A stretch of DNA of 64,000 bases from Galerina marginata (lineage: Eukaryota > Basidiomycota > Agaricomycetes > Agaricales > Galerinaceae): positions 3,038,001-3,102,000 of the forward strand of contig JAECYW010000007.1 of the NCBI GenBank assembly GCA_023014335.1. Direction: 5' to 3'. A program made the translations under genes and the position numbers. The notes under the pieces were generated by a model. The model saw nothing but the letters and a program-made list of their open reading frames with translations. It was not told the origin of the DNA and did not search any database. Positions 34,680 to 46,673 of this stretch are shown here, piece after piece (within the stretch, counting starts at the first letter, position 1; each line of letters begins with the position of its first letter).

Positions 34680-36480
34680 TTGGGCGCCTGATTGACTTAT
34701 TATAGCCCGGCCTTTAGTCTCAAAGGAGTAAGTAATATTCATCAGTGATACTCATTAGGACGCTACAAGTTGTCAGGAACAGCGCAGGAATGGGACCGTC
34801 GAGGCCGAATGACTTGGCATTTAATCATCAAGGTGGAGAGGCTAGCGGAGGAGGAAGGTGACGCAAGAGTCAAGACAAAGATAGTGGTAAACGTTCGGGC
34901 TGTTGGCTCTGGATTTGGGCCTGGACTTTATGCTCACAAGAGAGGAGGAGGAGGAGGAGGAGAAGTTGGGTCCTGGGCTGCGCTTGCCGGATCCGCCGGC
35001 CCACGATGGTGCCTGGATTTTGGATGGGCCATTTTCTCGTTTTCGAAACACATTTCCTGCCCTCCATTCGTCAGGTCGCTCCTTTTCGCCATCATCGGCC
35101 TTGGTGGTTCGAACATTAAAGTCAACGTATCTGTCTTCCCTTCTTTCAACCTCCACGTTTCTGGGCCCACTTTCGCCTTCGACTGCCGGTACTTCAAGTT
35201 CGTCATCACCTTCAACCTCAATTCCTGACGACGATCTGCCTCGCCACGGTCGGTCTTGGTGGTTCAGGTATCGAAGTTAACGTACGTGGCCTTTCTCTTC
35301 CCAATCTCTCATTTTATCGATCACTCTCGCCTTAGCTGTTTGAACCACGTCATCGATTTTGCGACTATATTTTCAAATACAACTGTTCGTTTGAGACAGC
35401 CGCTACTTGTGCCATCGTCCATCTATCCTCAAAGATGGGTTCAAGCTCTAACTTACTGCGTTATTCCTCAAACAACCCAAACGGTACCTACTCATAGGTG
35501 GGCCGGTTCTCTTTCTCGGTAATGAACAGCCTTATTCTGTCTCTTTCCAGCTGGGACTCGGGGAACGGCTTTCCTAACTTATGGCGACCTATACCGCTGA
35601 CGCTGTTACCAACCTGATGAAGTCAAAGAAATCACTATGGAGCGAACGAGGAGTGGAGGCTTTGTTTTGCCGCCACGTCAATCATGGAACATTGACGGCC
35701 CTTTCCTGAGTGAGTTCGTTACTGCAACATTTATCGTCGATGACCCTCATTCACTTGCATTCTTGTGCCCACTGGGTCTTTTATTGACGATCCTTGTTTT
35801 TGTACTACTCTAGGAATCTGGGAAGGTCATTTTGGCACGATCTTTAAAGAGTTTCGACCACAGACTCCTTCCCTGCTGCTGATCAGCAATTCAAGTGACA
35901 GTCTAAGGCCCCGGCCTTTCAGTACTTCAGACTTCTCATTTCTGCATCACTTTTTTGGAAGCCCTTGTACGTCTTTTACTCCGGATCTAAAATATTTATT
36001 GCCTCTGAATTGCCTTTTCTATTCTATTGCCTCTTCTCAGAAACCATGCGGTATTCACTGACTGTTTCTTCTCGTCGAACTTCCTTCAGCTTCATTTTAA
36101 CAAATATTGTCTGGTCAAATATTTTTAAGGAGCTTTATAAGCCTGAAAAACGGTGGCGTTCGGTTGTAAGTCTTTCTACACACGTATACGCATGTCCGTC
36201 ATTTATTAACACGGATTTTATAGGTGTTGTTGCCCACGTTACTGGCTTATTTTACCCTTCAATTTGTGACTTGGTTTTAGGTTCGAGAATGACGAATTTG
36301 GATCTCAAAGCCTTCAAATTTTGTTGCACCGTATAATGAGTATGTATCTGCCAGTATCGATATTCTCAATTTCTTCACGTTCGTACTTGTAGGCGTCGGT
36401 GTTATACCTGTACTCGCGCTCGGTTCTTGACTTGTCTTTTTCATGTTGTGTGCATCACCTCTTTCTTTGTGCCTATCATC
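34680..36480 (+). pseudogene. R1 segment, copy 4
   Basis: CCTGCCCTCCATTCGTCAGG at 35,055 and the following GCCTTGGTGGTTCG block match copies 1 and 3. An intron-like stretch (36,166-36,224, GTAAG to TATAG) is kept at the same place in copy 1 near 8,510. No long reading frame remains. Confidence 0.5.
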
Positions 36481-36824
36481 CGCATCCAAATATCACAAAT
36501 ACCTCAGTTTAAATAGTTAACGACTGCTCAAAATGGGCAGAATACTGCCTGATGCGGCAATAGTTTGTTCCGACAACTACTCACACGCTCTAGTACTGAG
36601 ACTGGGAGAGTTGTCCGTGGCTATACCCGACTTTCAAGTTCCCTTAGGCTTTTGCGTTCTGAATGACGTCCGAATGAAGGGCTTCCCTTTAGGCACCGAC
36701 TCATTAGAAATCCCTCACATTCCCGCATTCGTTGTGTATCTGGTCTACCCGTCGGGGAATGCCTTCAACGCCAATTTCAACGCTGTCTAGAAACAAATAG
36801 GTCCGTGGTGCTACTTTGTGCTTC

Positions 36825-38078
36825 TCAGACAATGCCCGTTGCCTTCTCCGGTGAAATAACTTCAACCTTCACTTCCGCAGGATCTTCCACCATGATCTGT
36901 GTCGCATTTTTTAGCGTTGATTGTCCTTGGAAATGGAGGCCAGATAAGTTGTGAGTGGTCGATACATAGGTGCTTGTGTCAGCTGCAAGGCAAACGCGAG
37001 CAACCATTATAGTCGGTGCGATTCCCTGATAAAATAGTTAATTTAAGCTGGCAGTACGACACGATTGATACCTACCATAATGGTAAATGCCACAGCCATG
37101 CCATAAGTATTGAATGCCAAAACAGGTGGAGAAGAATCGGAAATGGCGGTAAAAAGCCCCAGTAGCAGTAATGCGAGAGAGTATGCCGCAGCTGATTCGA
37201 CCACAATTTCGATTATGTGACTGAAACGTCTTCTGGAGTGACCACCCTGCCTAGAAACCGAATGTATTCTGAAGGCTATGAGTAGTGTTGCCAGCAAACT
37301 ACTCGAAAGTGATGTAAAAAATAGAGCAGATTGAATAGGAACCAGTATGGCTTCCGCCTTTCTTGGAAGTAGGTGGCCAAATTGTTCTCCTACAATTATG
37401 GTTTCGGCGAAGCTAAGAACTATTGGAGAAATTTTAGTCCAATCGATTGGCCAGTTGGATTAATAACTTGCCTATCTCCACTAGGAACAGAAGACCGGGC
37501 AGTCCAATCACGCGAAGTGATTTATTCCAGACAAAGAAGCACCGCCATATCTATCAGCGAGTCAGCGGATGTGTCGCGAATAGAGTAATCTACTCGCCAG
37601 GAGTCCATCAGCAATTATTACCATGTAGATTGTGCAAATGCCCTTTAGCATCTCAGTCCATCCAGGTGAGGTAATCGTGGCAGTAAAGATACTCTCGCGG
37701 GTCGCCCCATTTACTACGAATATCCACTGCAAGTCATACCATTGGACGCCCAACATGATTACACCAAGCAAGTAGAGCAAGGTAATACTCAAAATTACCA
37801 TCCGACGCTGCGAGCCTTTTCTGATTACTATGTTCCGTTTAGCAATACTATTTATCATTCCTATATTTGAAACGAGAAGAAATCTTACAATACAGACTGA
37901 GAGTACCAAAGTAGACAATCGTGTAAATCCCTACGATATGACTGTAAACATTGTAAATCTTCAACATGGAGCGAGACTTACCCATTAGGAATGTAAACAG
38001 AACTACGGAATTGAGGTTATCTCCAATGAATAACGTTTCAACTGCAATGAAAGACGGGTCTGCAGCCGGTGCAGACAT
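36825..38078 (-). CDS. Seven-helix membrane protein C, intron 1 apparently exonised
   Basis: Exon blocks 37982-38078, 37889-37939, 37598-37827, 37472-37550, 37076-37419 and 36825-37025 correspond one to one with genes A and B. The former intron 1 (37,940-37,981, 42 nt) has lost its acceptor at the right place. The only nearby AG lies two bases early and would shift the frame. Reading through adds 14 residues in frame and gives 347 residues. Introns 3 (GCGAGT) and 4 (GCAAGT) have GC donors. The family marks ADGLL-IWRC-FFVW and GIAPTIMVARV are intact. The gene is either functional with a longer N-terminal loop or in early decay. Confidence 0.75.
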
Positions 38079-38137
38079 GATAAAGCGTGAGACTGGGGGC
38101 AGCGGGTGACCTAACAGATAAACTTCTGCTGCGAATC

Positions 38138-38147
38138 TCTTAAATAA
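38138..38147 (-). promoter_or_regulatory. Conserved TTAAATA promoter box of gene C
   Basis: Same word and distance from the ATG as in A and B. Confidence 0.5.
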
Positions 38148-38379
38148 GTTTTGAGTAGGAAAATTCGAACAACCTGGGAGAACGAAGGTATATCGCGGTG
38201 GAAACGTACGGCCACTTTCAATGGCTTGGCAACTCCGGAAATTTAGAAGCTACCCGGTGTCGATTTCTCTTGTTAAGGCTCTCGGTACTCCTCCCCCTTC
38301 TCTTCCACATACGGTGAATTTTTGTCTGAATAGGCAGATTATTTCCACCCTTACTCGGAGAAAAGTCTAGATGTGCTGG

Positions 38380-39260
38380 CAGCCTCGGGACGCCATTTCT
38401 AGGCTTATGTCGGGTCTCAAACACGTACATATAGCAGGAGGCTCGTGGTGGACCTGTGAGGTGATGACCTGGGTTGGCCGGAACCACGGCCCGCAATGGT
38501 GCCTGGATTTCTTGGTATTTCAACGTTGTCGAAACTCGAAACAACTTCCTTCCCTCAATTCATCAGCGTGATCCTCTTCACTTGCTCTTCGCCATCGTCG
38601 GTAATGTCATTTCAAACATCGAAGTCAACATAACTCGCTTCCCTTTTCTCAGCTTTGACGTTCCAACTACTTTCGCTTCCAACCGTTCGCATCATCGGCC
38701 TCGATGGTTCAGACTTCAAAGTAAAATTCTTCTTTTCTACGATCCTTTTAGTCTTATGTACCTGTTCGCAACACGTCGTAAGTTTCAACACCGCCTCGCG
38801 TTCCTGTGGGCTAGCCCATACGGTTGTCCTTGCGCGTCTGCTTATGGCTGCTACTCGTAACGCCTCTGACTCTGAGGTAAGGGGAGGAGGGATTAATTTC
38901 TTTCATCCTTTCAACATGCCCTGAAGTACTTGGGCCTACTCTTGCGGCTTTACCTGCAGCTCTATCTTATAGTTCGCTTGTTGACTGCTTCTGCTAATTT
39001 CTTTCTTTCCGCGTTGGGCCTGAACTTGAGCTTGAGCAAAGGTCCGCCTTATAAGGTCGAGTATTTCGGACTCGCAAGCCTCGAATTCTTCACGGCTTCT
39101 CAACCCGTGTCCCCGGCCGTATCCGGCAGGACGACCCCTCTCCCCATCGTCCGTTATGGTAGCTCATACTTCAAACTTCGCCTACGCAGCGTCATCGACC
39201 GCGACGTTCACCTTGTAGAGCCCATTTGCTTTTACGCACCTCTTGGATTGTGGTCCATTC
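38380..39260 (+). pseudogene. R1 segment, copy 5 (remnant)
   Basis: GGGCTAGCCCATACGG... followed by CGTCTGCTTATGGCTGCTAC (38,830-38,860) matches 7,640-7,690 and 26,265. A second, weaker repeat of the same block begins at 38,930, so this remnant is itself internally duplicated. It has no seven-helix gene after it. Confidence 0.45.
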
Positions 39261-39932
39261 AATGAAAGACCGCTGGTTGTTACGCAGTGAGCATAAGGCG
39301 TTGAGACGCCGGTATTAAGAAGTGATAACGTTATGATTCGAAATTTAGATAAAACTTATGTGATGGTTTATTCTCTTTCCATCAAATAATGATACGAAAT
39401 CATTTGCTTCGATCCGAGTGATTATAGATGGAGTGAAAAGAGCACGGAACAAAAGTACCCACATGAGTTTCGTGCCTTAATTAAGAGGTGCGGTCGATCA
39501 GCATAAATTCAGTATGGATTGTAAACGCAGAAGATTATATAAAAATGCACTGCAAAGCCGCTGAACGACACATGGAAACTGCATTTTCAAGTCGCGGGAT
39601 GAAATGAAGAGCGAGCACAGCCAATCAAATCCGTCCGGAGTTAATATTTTGCCGGATAACCGGAATGCAAAATAATTCTTTCTCACCTTGTTCTCCACCT
39701 CCATGACGGTCTTCCATGCATCGGTGCGCCTGTAGTTCGCGGTCATCATACCCAGCGCCTTGCCTCGAAAAAATGACACAGGAATGTACAAGCGATGCCG
39801 GCGGATGTGTATGTTTGAGATTGTCAACCGGCATGCGTGGGCCATAAGCACAAAGCCACCTATTTTTTCCGAAAGTGGCTTTCTCTTCTTTTCTTCTGCA
39901 CCACCGTGAGCTCGTCTCTTCATCAGTCCCAA

Positions 39933-41213
39933 ATGGTCTCTCTATCGGATCCGCCTGAGTGTACTCCTCATCCAGACGACGTTACGATGCCCAACTCGTC
40001 TGAAGACTTCGCCATGGCTGGTCCATCGACTATCCGCCCACTGCGCAGAGATTCGCGACCAACCCTCACTCATGTGCCGATGGGCGGTCCAGAAACTAAT
40101 GGAGGCTTCTTTACCGATTCGTCAACGCGTCCTTCGACCATCTGGACAACATCTGGCGACGTGTCCCCGTACAGTGCTGCGGACGAAGAATTCGGTAATC
40201 CAGACTCATTGGCAGTGGTGGTAGGCTCCACTGCCACATCGACTCCAGTGCCACCAACGCGTCATCCTGAATTCTGGCTTTACGACGGCTCCATCGTCTT
40301 TAGCGTGGAGAACGCCCTCTTTCGCGTGCACCAAACGATTTTGGCTAAACATTCAGAAGTTTTCGCCGATCTATTCACGGTGCCACAACCGGTTGGGGAG
40401 GATACGGTGGACGGATGCCATCTGGTACACTTACAGGATAGCGAGAAGGATTTCGAAGATCTTTTAAGGGCGGTCTACATTCCAGAGTGCGTTTTCTCCG
40501 TCTTAGCCTCTGCCTACTGCTACATCTTTCGTTCATACAGATATTTCGACTCATGCTCTCCCGACTACGATCTCGAACACATCCTCTCATTCACAAGCGG
40601 CATCCTGCGCCTCAGCACGAAGTACATGATCCGCTACCTCCGCCAACGCTGCATCTCCCTTCTCCTCAACAAACTGCCCCACACCTACGCCGGCTACGAA
40701 GCCAAATCCACCTCCACAAACCCAGACCGCTATCGCTCCGACACCATCATGCGCGCCATCAAGCTCGCGCGGGAGACCAACGTCCCCGAAATCATCCCCT
40801 ACGCGTACTACTGCCTCTCCCGCTTCCCGCACAAGCGGTTTCTGAAAGACCGCCCGGACGATATATCGTGGAAGGACAAAATGATCGTGCTGATCGGGCG
40901 GGAGAGGCTGCAGTGGGCGCAGATGAGCTTGTCCCACCAGTTTTTGTTGCTTTTCCGCCGGTCTCCTACGTGCCAGTCGTCGTTGTGTGCTCATGCGCGG
41001 AGCCCGCATGCTGAGTGGCACGAGCTGGAGAAGCATGGCTCGGCGCATCCGCTTAGGGCGTATGAGGGCTGGGATAATCTGAACGTTTGTTCGGAGTGTA
41101 TCGCCTACTGTCAGGCTCGACACCTGGAGGGTAGGAAGGAGGTGTGGCAGCTGCTGCCTACGTGGTTCGAGCTTCCTACTTGGGAAGAGTTGAAGGCGAC
41201 TCAGAATCGTTGA
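39933..41213 (+). CDS. BTB/POZ domain protein
   Basis: A 408-residue protein when the 54-nt intron 40487-40540 (GTGCGT...ATACAG) is removed. The intron length is a multiple of three and it contains no stop, so the unspliced frame also stays open. Residues 1-110 are low-complexity and probably disordered. Residues about 111-230 form the BTB fold (H-P-E-F-W-L-Y-D-G, then V-H-Q-T-I-L-A-K-H-S). The C-terminal part has paired cysteines (CQSSLCAH and CSECIAYC) that may bind zinc. This layout is common in expanded Agaricomycete BTB families. A role in protein interaction or ubiquitin ligase adaptation is known for BTB domains in general only. A start at 39,837 is possible but would add an unlikely hydrophobic leader. 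Confidence 0.85.
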   Translation: MVSLSDPPECTPHPDDVTMPNSSEDFAMAGPSTIRPLRRDSRPTLTHVPMGGPETNGGFFTDSSTRPSTIWTTSGDVSPYSAADEEFGNPDSLAVVVGSTATSTPVPPTRHPEFWLYDGSIVFSVENALFRVHQTILAKHSEVFADLFTVPQPVGEDTVDGCHLVHLQDSEKDFEDLLRAVYIPECVFSVLASAYCYIFRSYRYFDSCSPDYDLEHILSFTSGILRLSTKYMIRYLRQRCISLLLNKLPHTYAGYEAKSTSTNPDRYRSDTIMRAIKLARETNVPEIIPYAYYCLSRFPHKRFLKDRPDDISWKDKMIVLIGRERLQWAQMSLSHQFLLLFRRSPTCQSSLCAHARSPHAEWHELEKHGSAHPLRAYEGWDNLNVCSECIAYCQARHLEGRKEVWQLLPTWFELPTWEELKATQNR

Positions 41214-41699
41214 GTTTTAGTCTTGCATTCGATGTTTTGCCTCTTTTCAATGCCAGCATTTTCACGCCATCGTGTTTCGTGTTAGAGTGTGAGCGTGTCC
41301 CTCTGTACGCCCAAAATCCCTCAATATTACCCCAGACTTTGGGTACTTCGAAGTTGCGTACACTGTTCACATTTGTGCTTTGGCTGACGACGACACCTGA
41401 GGAAAGAGCTTTTGGTGTTCCGATGTTCATCGGTCTAACCTTTGCCCAGACGCCCAACCCATAGTTCAGAAATCCCGAATGATCACATTTTAAACCGATT
41501 GGTTGAAGGATTGTAACCATACAATGTACCATTGGTGTCTACACAGTAAAGAAATGTGAAGTATAAAATTACAATGAATCGTAGGGAAGGAAAATTGCAC
41601 GAAGATAGAGTAGATAACGAAGACGTATTGTGTGATGAAAGGCGTTCGAAAAAATATCATAGGGTGAGGGAACCGCGAGTTAGAGAAATCAGTAGACTA

Positions 41700-42365
41700 C
41701 TAGCCCATAATCCCAAACCTCGCGACTTGACGAGTAACTCGGTAGGACAGACAGTTGCGACAGCCTGAGGTACAGTTCGAGCAGCGTACCATGCAAGGCC
41801 CGCCGTCGGAACTGAGGTTGGGGATCCAGGAGGCTTCGAAGCTGTGCTTACTCTCCGAAGCCGAGGAATGAACGAGGTGAGTAACCTGCTCCCGATCTTC
41901 AGGTCCAGGGGACTCCAAGAATAAATAGTCGTCTGCGAGCTTGCCAGGAGCATAGCAAACGCCTAAAATATCAATCCCATGAGCATCGACGATGGACTTG
42001 AACTTGGCGAAGAACTCGGGGGGTGGATGAGGAGCATGCGATGCGGGATCGTCGGTGACTTTGAACTCGATGACTTCGCCGTTGCTGGCCCACCGTTCGC
42101 CGACGATGTTCGCGGAAGTGTCGGTGGAGGGTCGGGCACTGGGGCCGTTTGTGACCATGCGCTCGCCGTCGTTGAGGGAGTAGTGGCGGTGGATGAGGCA
42201 GGCGGCGTAGTGCCCGGTGTATGGGGCTTCGAGGAACAGGGGGGCCAACTTCTTGAAGAACTGGCTACGCGTGAGGCCGGCAGATGCAAGTTGATCTTCG
42301 AAGCGCGCGTTGGCGTCTGCGATGAAGGGTAGGTCGTTATATGCGCTGACGTCGAATGTGGACAT
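41700..42365 (-). CDS. Conserved hypothetical protein, 221 residues
   Basis: A single clean exon starting M-S-T-F-D-V. The middle has A-C-L-I-H-R-H-Y-S-L-N-D-G-E-R-M-V and later I-D-I-L-G-V-C-Y, then a cysteine cluster (CMVRCSNCTSGCRNC) near the end that could hold a metal. There is no signal peptide or membrane segment. Codon use is GC-biased, as in the neighbouring genes. I do not recognise a family with confidence. It is convergent with the BTB gene, whose 3' end lies about 0.5 kb away. Confidence 0.7.
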   Translation of the reverse strand: MSTFDVSAYNDLPFIADANARFEDQLASAGLTRSQFFKKLAPLFLEAPYTGHYAACLIHRHYSLNDGERMVTNGPSARPSTDTSANIVGERWASNGEVIEFKVTDDPASHAPHPPPEFFAKFKSIVDAHGIDILGVCYAPGKLADDYLFLESPGPEDREQVTHLVHSSASESKHSFEASWIPNLSSDGGPCMVRCSNCTSGCRNCLSYRVTRQVARFGIMG

Positions 42366-43307
42366 GGTAGGTAGATTGAGAGAGATTCGTAAGTGGTCTT
42401 TTAACAGTTGGTCAACGGATTCGAACTGGCCTCGATAATCCTCGTCCTTTGCGTTTTTATGCTGTCGCCGCAGGAGTTTCCTGGGTATGGACCGACATCG
42501 TTGAAAAGGCGTGTCCGTTGTCCATTATATCTAGCACATCGGTGAGCCGCAATTTAGTTTTGTTCTTGTCGCTTTGAGCGTCTGAATTGAGTTTCCTTCA
42601 AGTTCTGAATACCGATCTGCGTTTCAATTGATCATGACTTGATTCTGAATTGACTGCGCACCGTTATCAGGCATCGTGGTGGTTCATCATGAGCAGCGAG
42701 GTCGTTTTCTATGTCTATCCCGCGAAGGTCTGGACTCTAGAAGAATTCTTGAGTCCTGAGGCCTGAAGCCTGACGGTAAACACGAGGCGCTGAATTTGAC
42801 GGACACAGCCATAAGAACCGAATGTCAAACGACAGCTAGTAGACGAGTTTGCGATGGTGAGATAATCTAAGAGAAGATCGTGATAGCATAGTGAGGTTCG
42901 AGTATCAGCCGCCGCCTGCGAGATCGTGTTATTGTTGATGGAGTTCTATCGTCGCGACCTTGGTGAGGCGAATATTGGTTTTTGATCTATAGACTATGAG
43001 TTCGTGGCGAGCTCGACGGTGAGTCAGGACAGACAACCTGAAAAGAGATGGGTCAAGCCTAGAGAGCACAGATGATTGGGCCTATAGAGAACCGACTCGG
43101 CGTATTTGTGGAAAGGGTTGTGAGTATCGTCGATAAAATGAGAAGCTGAGAACTGAGTAGCGGTTGTCTCTGGAGCGGCGCCAACCCAAGTCGCCTCGTG
43201 GCCCGATCGTGATGGTAAAACTTAAAGTGCGCAGCCAAACACACGCAACGGCCAAATATAATGAACTTCCTGTCACGACTCTCACACCTTGCTTTCGTAC
43301 CACCACC
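42366..43307. other. Divergent intergenic region
   Basis: This is the shared upstream region of the hypothetical gene (minus) and the hydrolase gene (plus). No further gene is seen. Confidence 0.4.
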
Positions 43308-44586
43308 ATGGTCGGATTTCTCAAAGTGAGTTCATCGAGTTTGAAGTATCTGGCTGCTTACTAACTCTTCGCATTAGTTACTATATTATAATCAACGTGT
43401 ATTGGTGTACCCTTCAGGTTTCGAAGAACATCCAAGATGTGCGTCCGCGTTTAGGCGCCAACTCGTGTTGTTCTAACTTCTTACTTTTCCTCAAAGATGT
43501 TAGAACTCCGGACGTGTATAGGATGCCGTACGAAAACGTGGAGCTGGTGACCAAGGACAAGGTGAAACTTCAATGTCATCTCATTCGGCAGCCAGGTTCT
43601 TCCGGAGACGAGGCTCGAGGAACTGTCATTATGTTTCACGGAAACGCCATGAACCACGGTGATGTCGCCTATGGCGCTTATGAATTCTTCAAAAATAACT
43701 TTAACGTGCTTACCCTTGAATATCGAGGGTACGTGAGCAAGTTGCTTGCATGGTTAACAAACTTTCTGACGTGGAGGGACACAGCTACGGGCACTGTGAG
43801 GGCAGTCCTTCAGAAAAAGGTGATGACGAGGGTTTAGATAGAGTCTCAACGACTTCTGACAAATCAAAGGTCTATGTATCGACGCTCAAGCCGCTGTCGA
43901 CTATGTTCTCTCTGATCCTGCGTTGTCCAATAAGCCATTGGCGAGTCGATTTCGTACTGATGGCTATTAGTTTCCTGGCTATAACTTAATCTTCGTTGAG
44001 TAGATAATTTATGGTCAATCCCTCGGGGGAGCTGTCGCGATCCACGCAACGTATAAGAACAGTTCTAAGGTATGTCGTCTCCGCTACCTCTCCTGTTCCT
44101 GTCCCACACTACTCATTTCTCCCGCAGGTCGCCGCGCTGATAATCGAGAATACCTTCACATCGATACCAGATATCGTAAAAGGTTGGCCCGTCATCAGGC
44201 ATTTCTCCTTTCTCTGCACGCAGAAGTGGAAGTCGGCTTCAAAGGTATCCCAGCTCCCGACAACACTGCCAATTCTAATGCTCAGCGGTCTGGCCGATCA
44301 AGTCATCCCTTGTAGTCATATGAAAGCTTTGTGGGACGTGGCTTCGACGAGAAATCAACCGAAGAAGAAGAAAGGAAAATCGGAAGAGGACGAGGTGGAA
44401 TATAAGCCTCCGCAGAACGATATCTTCAAGTCGTTTGAGCGTGGTCGACACAGTAAGTGTTCCGAAAATCATGCGGGTTGGGCCAGATTCTGATTACATT
44501 CATAAGATACCACTGATGACCAGCCAAAATACTGGGAAACGTTATTCAATTTCTTGGATGACGTATTAAGTGCGGAATCCTCGTAA
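43308..44586 (+). CDS. Alpha/beta hydrolase, BEM46/ABHD13 type
   Basis: Exons 43308-43325, 43378-43438, 43497-43728, 43785-43819, 43870-43940, 44004-44069, 44128-44452 and 44507-44586 code for 295 residues. The N-terminus (L-L-Y-Y-N-Q-R-V-L-V-Y-P) is the usual membrane-near start of the family. The catalytic triad is visible: Ser145 in GQSLGG, Asp218 in SGLADQ and His269 in GRHN. H-G-N-A is the oxyanion-loop motif. A lysine-rich insert follows Asp218 by about 20 residues. Relatives act as membrane-bound serine hydrolases with uncertain substrates; BEM46 affects polarised growth. Intron 5 uses a GC donor (GCGAGT). No breaks were found. Confidence 0.88.
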
Positions 44587-46098
44587 GCTCTTCATGATAC
44601 CACTGTGTTTGATACCTTGCGATCTATATGGAGTGGAATCAATATGGACATCTCTGTGGATATCAGATATATTAGAGAGTCGTTTAATGCTTGGAGTACT
44701 TATGAGTACGCAATACACCACTATTTTTCTATCAACGTAAAAGCTATGTTATACTCATCCGCGTATCCAGCTCTCAAAACCGACACATTGGATTTATTTA
44801 CCACCGTTGCAGGCGAACTTTAACGCCTCAAGCCTTTATCGAGCTGAGAATAAAGCAAATTCGTGCTCTCACGGCTCGCCAGGAATTGCCGCTCCTCATG
44901 CAAGCATAGCCTAAGAGATACGAGTCAGAAGCGAAAACGATAACGAAAACGCGCAGAAGGGAAGACGGGTATCTCTCACCAATCCTTCTCTAGAGCGAGC
45001 TTCATAAGAACGTTCGGCACCATATCACAGAGCGAATCATCACTCGAAATTTTTTGAAAGCCAGAACATACTATAGATACCGTCTGCAATAAACTCGGAT
45101 GGGCGTCAGAGAACAGGCAACAGAGCTCATTCGTACCAAACTCAATTGACATGGCAAGCGCAATGACTTACCAATCGCGGTGAATCTGTAGAACAGAGTC
45201 TGTTTGTTTCGTCTACGATGATCCTATCCATTTAAATTAATAATGTATCAGTCCAAACCGTCAAACCTAAGTGTGGTTTAAGATCGCTCTAACCTGCGTT
45301 GAAGTCCGTGCCCGAGCCTCCAGGGGCAAGTTTACGCAATAAAGATAGCGCGGAAGTATACGACCTAATGTTGAGTATATTAGGGCGAATTACGAAAGGT
45401 GCTGCCTGTTCTGAGTCAGTAAACGAAAAGTATCAGTTTAAATAACTCACTTAATTTATAAGACGTATGATTGCGCGCGGAGGGCGACCGGAAATTTCTC
45501 ACTTATTCATGATAGCCTACAGTGATATTCCGAGTACGTTGCTCCCAAGTCCGGACCAATGCCAGTTCTAAGTCAGTCAAGTGAACCGCCTAACGGTTCC
45601 ATAGAAATGGCCAAAGAAATTCGTGTAACGGAAGACTGTTCTTGAACTATTGAAAAGAACGTTAGACTAGGAACAATGACACTTGGCCGAAGGTGGCTGA
45701 CCAGTGAAAAGTGGTCGAAAAAGGCGTCGTCGTCACTTCTGCGCAGTCTGCGGCGTTGTCTGCCCCGACAACTGAAGTTGCAGCACGCAACCAAAAGCAC
45801 ATACTTAGCGGACACCAGTGGCATCATATCCGGTGACGTCACAAACGACAAATTAATGACGGCTCTGACGAAGTTCTTGATATTGTCAACAGAAATAAGA
45901 ATAAATTTTAATCCGGAGTGAGGGGTGTGTGTATAGAGCGTGTAGGCAGAGAGTGGAGGTCGTCTAAAGACCATCCTGCAGCATAGAAGTCCATGAATTA
46001 GGCCACAGTCCGTGGAAGTGAGGTTGATTAGGGATGAATAAGCTGCGAGCCCAGAAGGATTGTCTATGAGTCTAGAAGACATGACCCAAGGAGCGAAC
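44587..46098. other. Intergenic, no supported gene
   Basis: AT-rich. A 169-codon minus frame (45,573-46,082) overlaps the cytochrome c 3' flank, has no family features and is probably chance. Confidence 0.45.
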
Positions 46099-46673
46099 TT
46101 AAGCGGTCTATAACGACGACGTACACGGTCAGTAAGAGTGGAAAGGAAAAAGTAAAGAGACGTACCGCTTCCTTAAGATACGTGATAAGGTCATTCCTGT
46201 CCTTCTCTTTCTTCAGGCCAGCGAACGCCATCTTCGTTCCAGGGATATACTGCAAAACACAGAACGTAAACAACGGGCGGCCATACCGACGGACGTGATA
46301 ACGCGAGTGCTGACCTTTTTGGGATTCTCGAGGTACTCGAAAAGAGTTTCTCCCTCCCAGTGAACTTTCTTGTTGACGTTGGCAGCAGTATACGAGAAAC
46401 CTTCAGCCTGGCCAGACTGCCGCCCGAAGAGCCTGTAACACGAATGGGAATGAGCACCAGGGTCCACCAACGATCAGAACGACGCGACGACGTACCCATG
46501 CAGGTTAGGGCCGACTTTATGAGGCTCGCCAGAGCCAAGAGTGTGGCATTGCGCGCACCGCGTCTTGAAGAGGGAAGCACCCTTGGAAGCGTCGCCTAAA
46601 AGTGCCAGGGTATCGTGAGCCCGCCGTGTAGAACGCGATAGACGACTAAGAACGCACCAGCAGCGTAAGGCAT
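46099..46673 (-). CDS. CYC1: Cytochrome c, mitochondrial
   Basis: Exons 46658-46673, 46496-46595, 46315-46432, 46166-46249 and 46099-46107 code for 108 residues. The protein carries electrons from complex III to complex IV in the mitochondrial intermembrane space. Haem attachment is CAQCH (Cys19, Cys22, His23) and the second axial ligand is Met85 in GTKMAF. The start M-P-Y-A-A-G-D and end [10 protein letters not shown] are typical for fungi. The last exon is only nine bases (Thr-Ala-stop), placed by a good acceptor (GTTATAG). All introns are GT-AG. No damage is visible. Confidence 0.96.

Larger units (their letters stand above)
34330..38200. repeat. Tandem unit 4 (short R1 segment plus gene C)
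   Basis: The head (34,330-34,640) matches 10,500-10,650 and 4,320-4,440. The R1 segment is shorter and more decayed, and gene C ends the unit. The block at 35,485-35,690 matches 8,300-8,460, and 36,170-36,300 matches 8,480-8,590. Confidence 0.6.

Noticed and set aside
39837..39932. Upstream extension of the BTB protein suggesting a signal peptide
   Set aside because: BTB proteins are intracellular. The ATG at 39,933 has a better context (CCCAAATGG), and the upstream part reads like leader sequence.
40487..41123. Arginine-rich frames on both strands within the BTB gene
   Set aside because: They are shadows created by GC-biased codons of the real frame.
45573..46082. 169-codon minus-strand open frame next to cytochrome c
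   Set aside because: No family motif, compositional bias unlike the nearby genes, and overlap with the cytochrome c 3' flank and with an opposite-strand frame.
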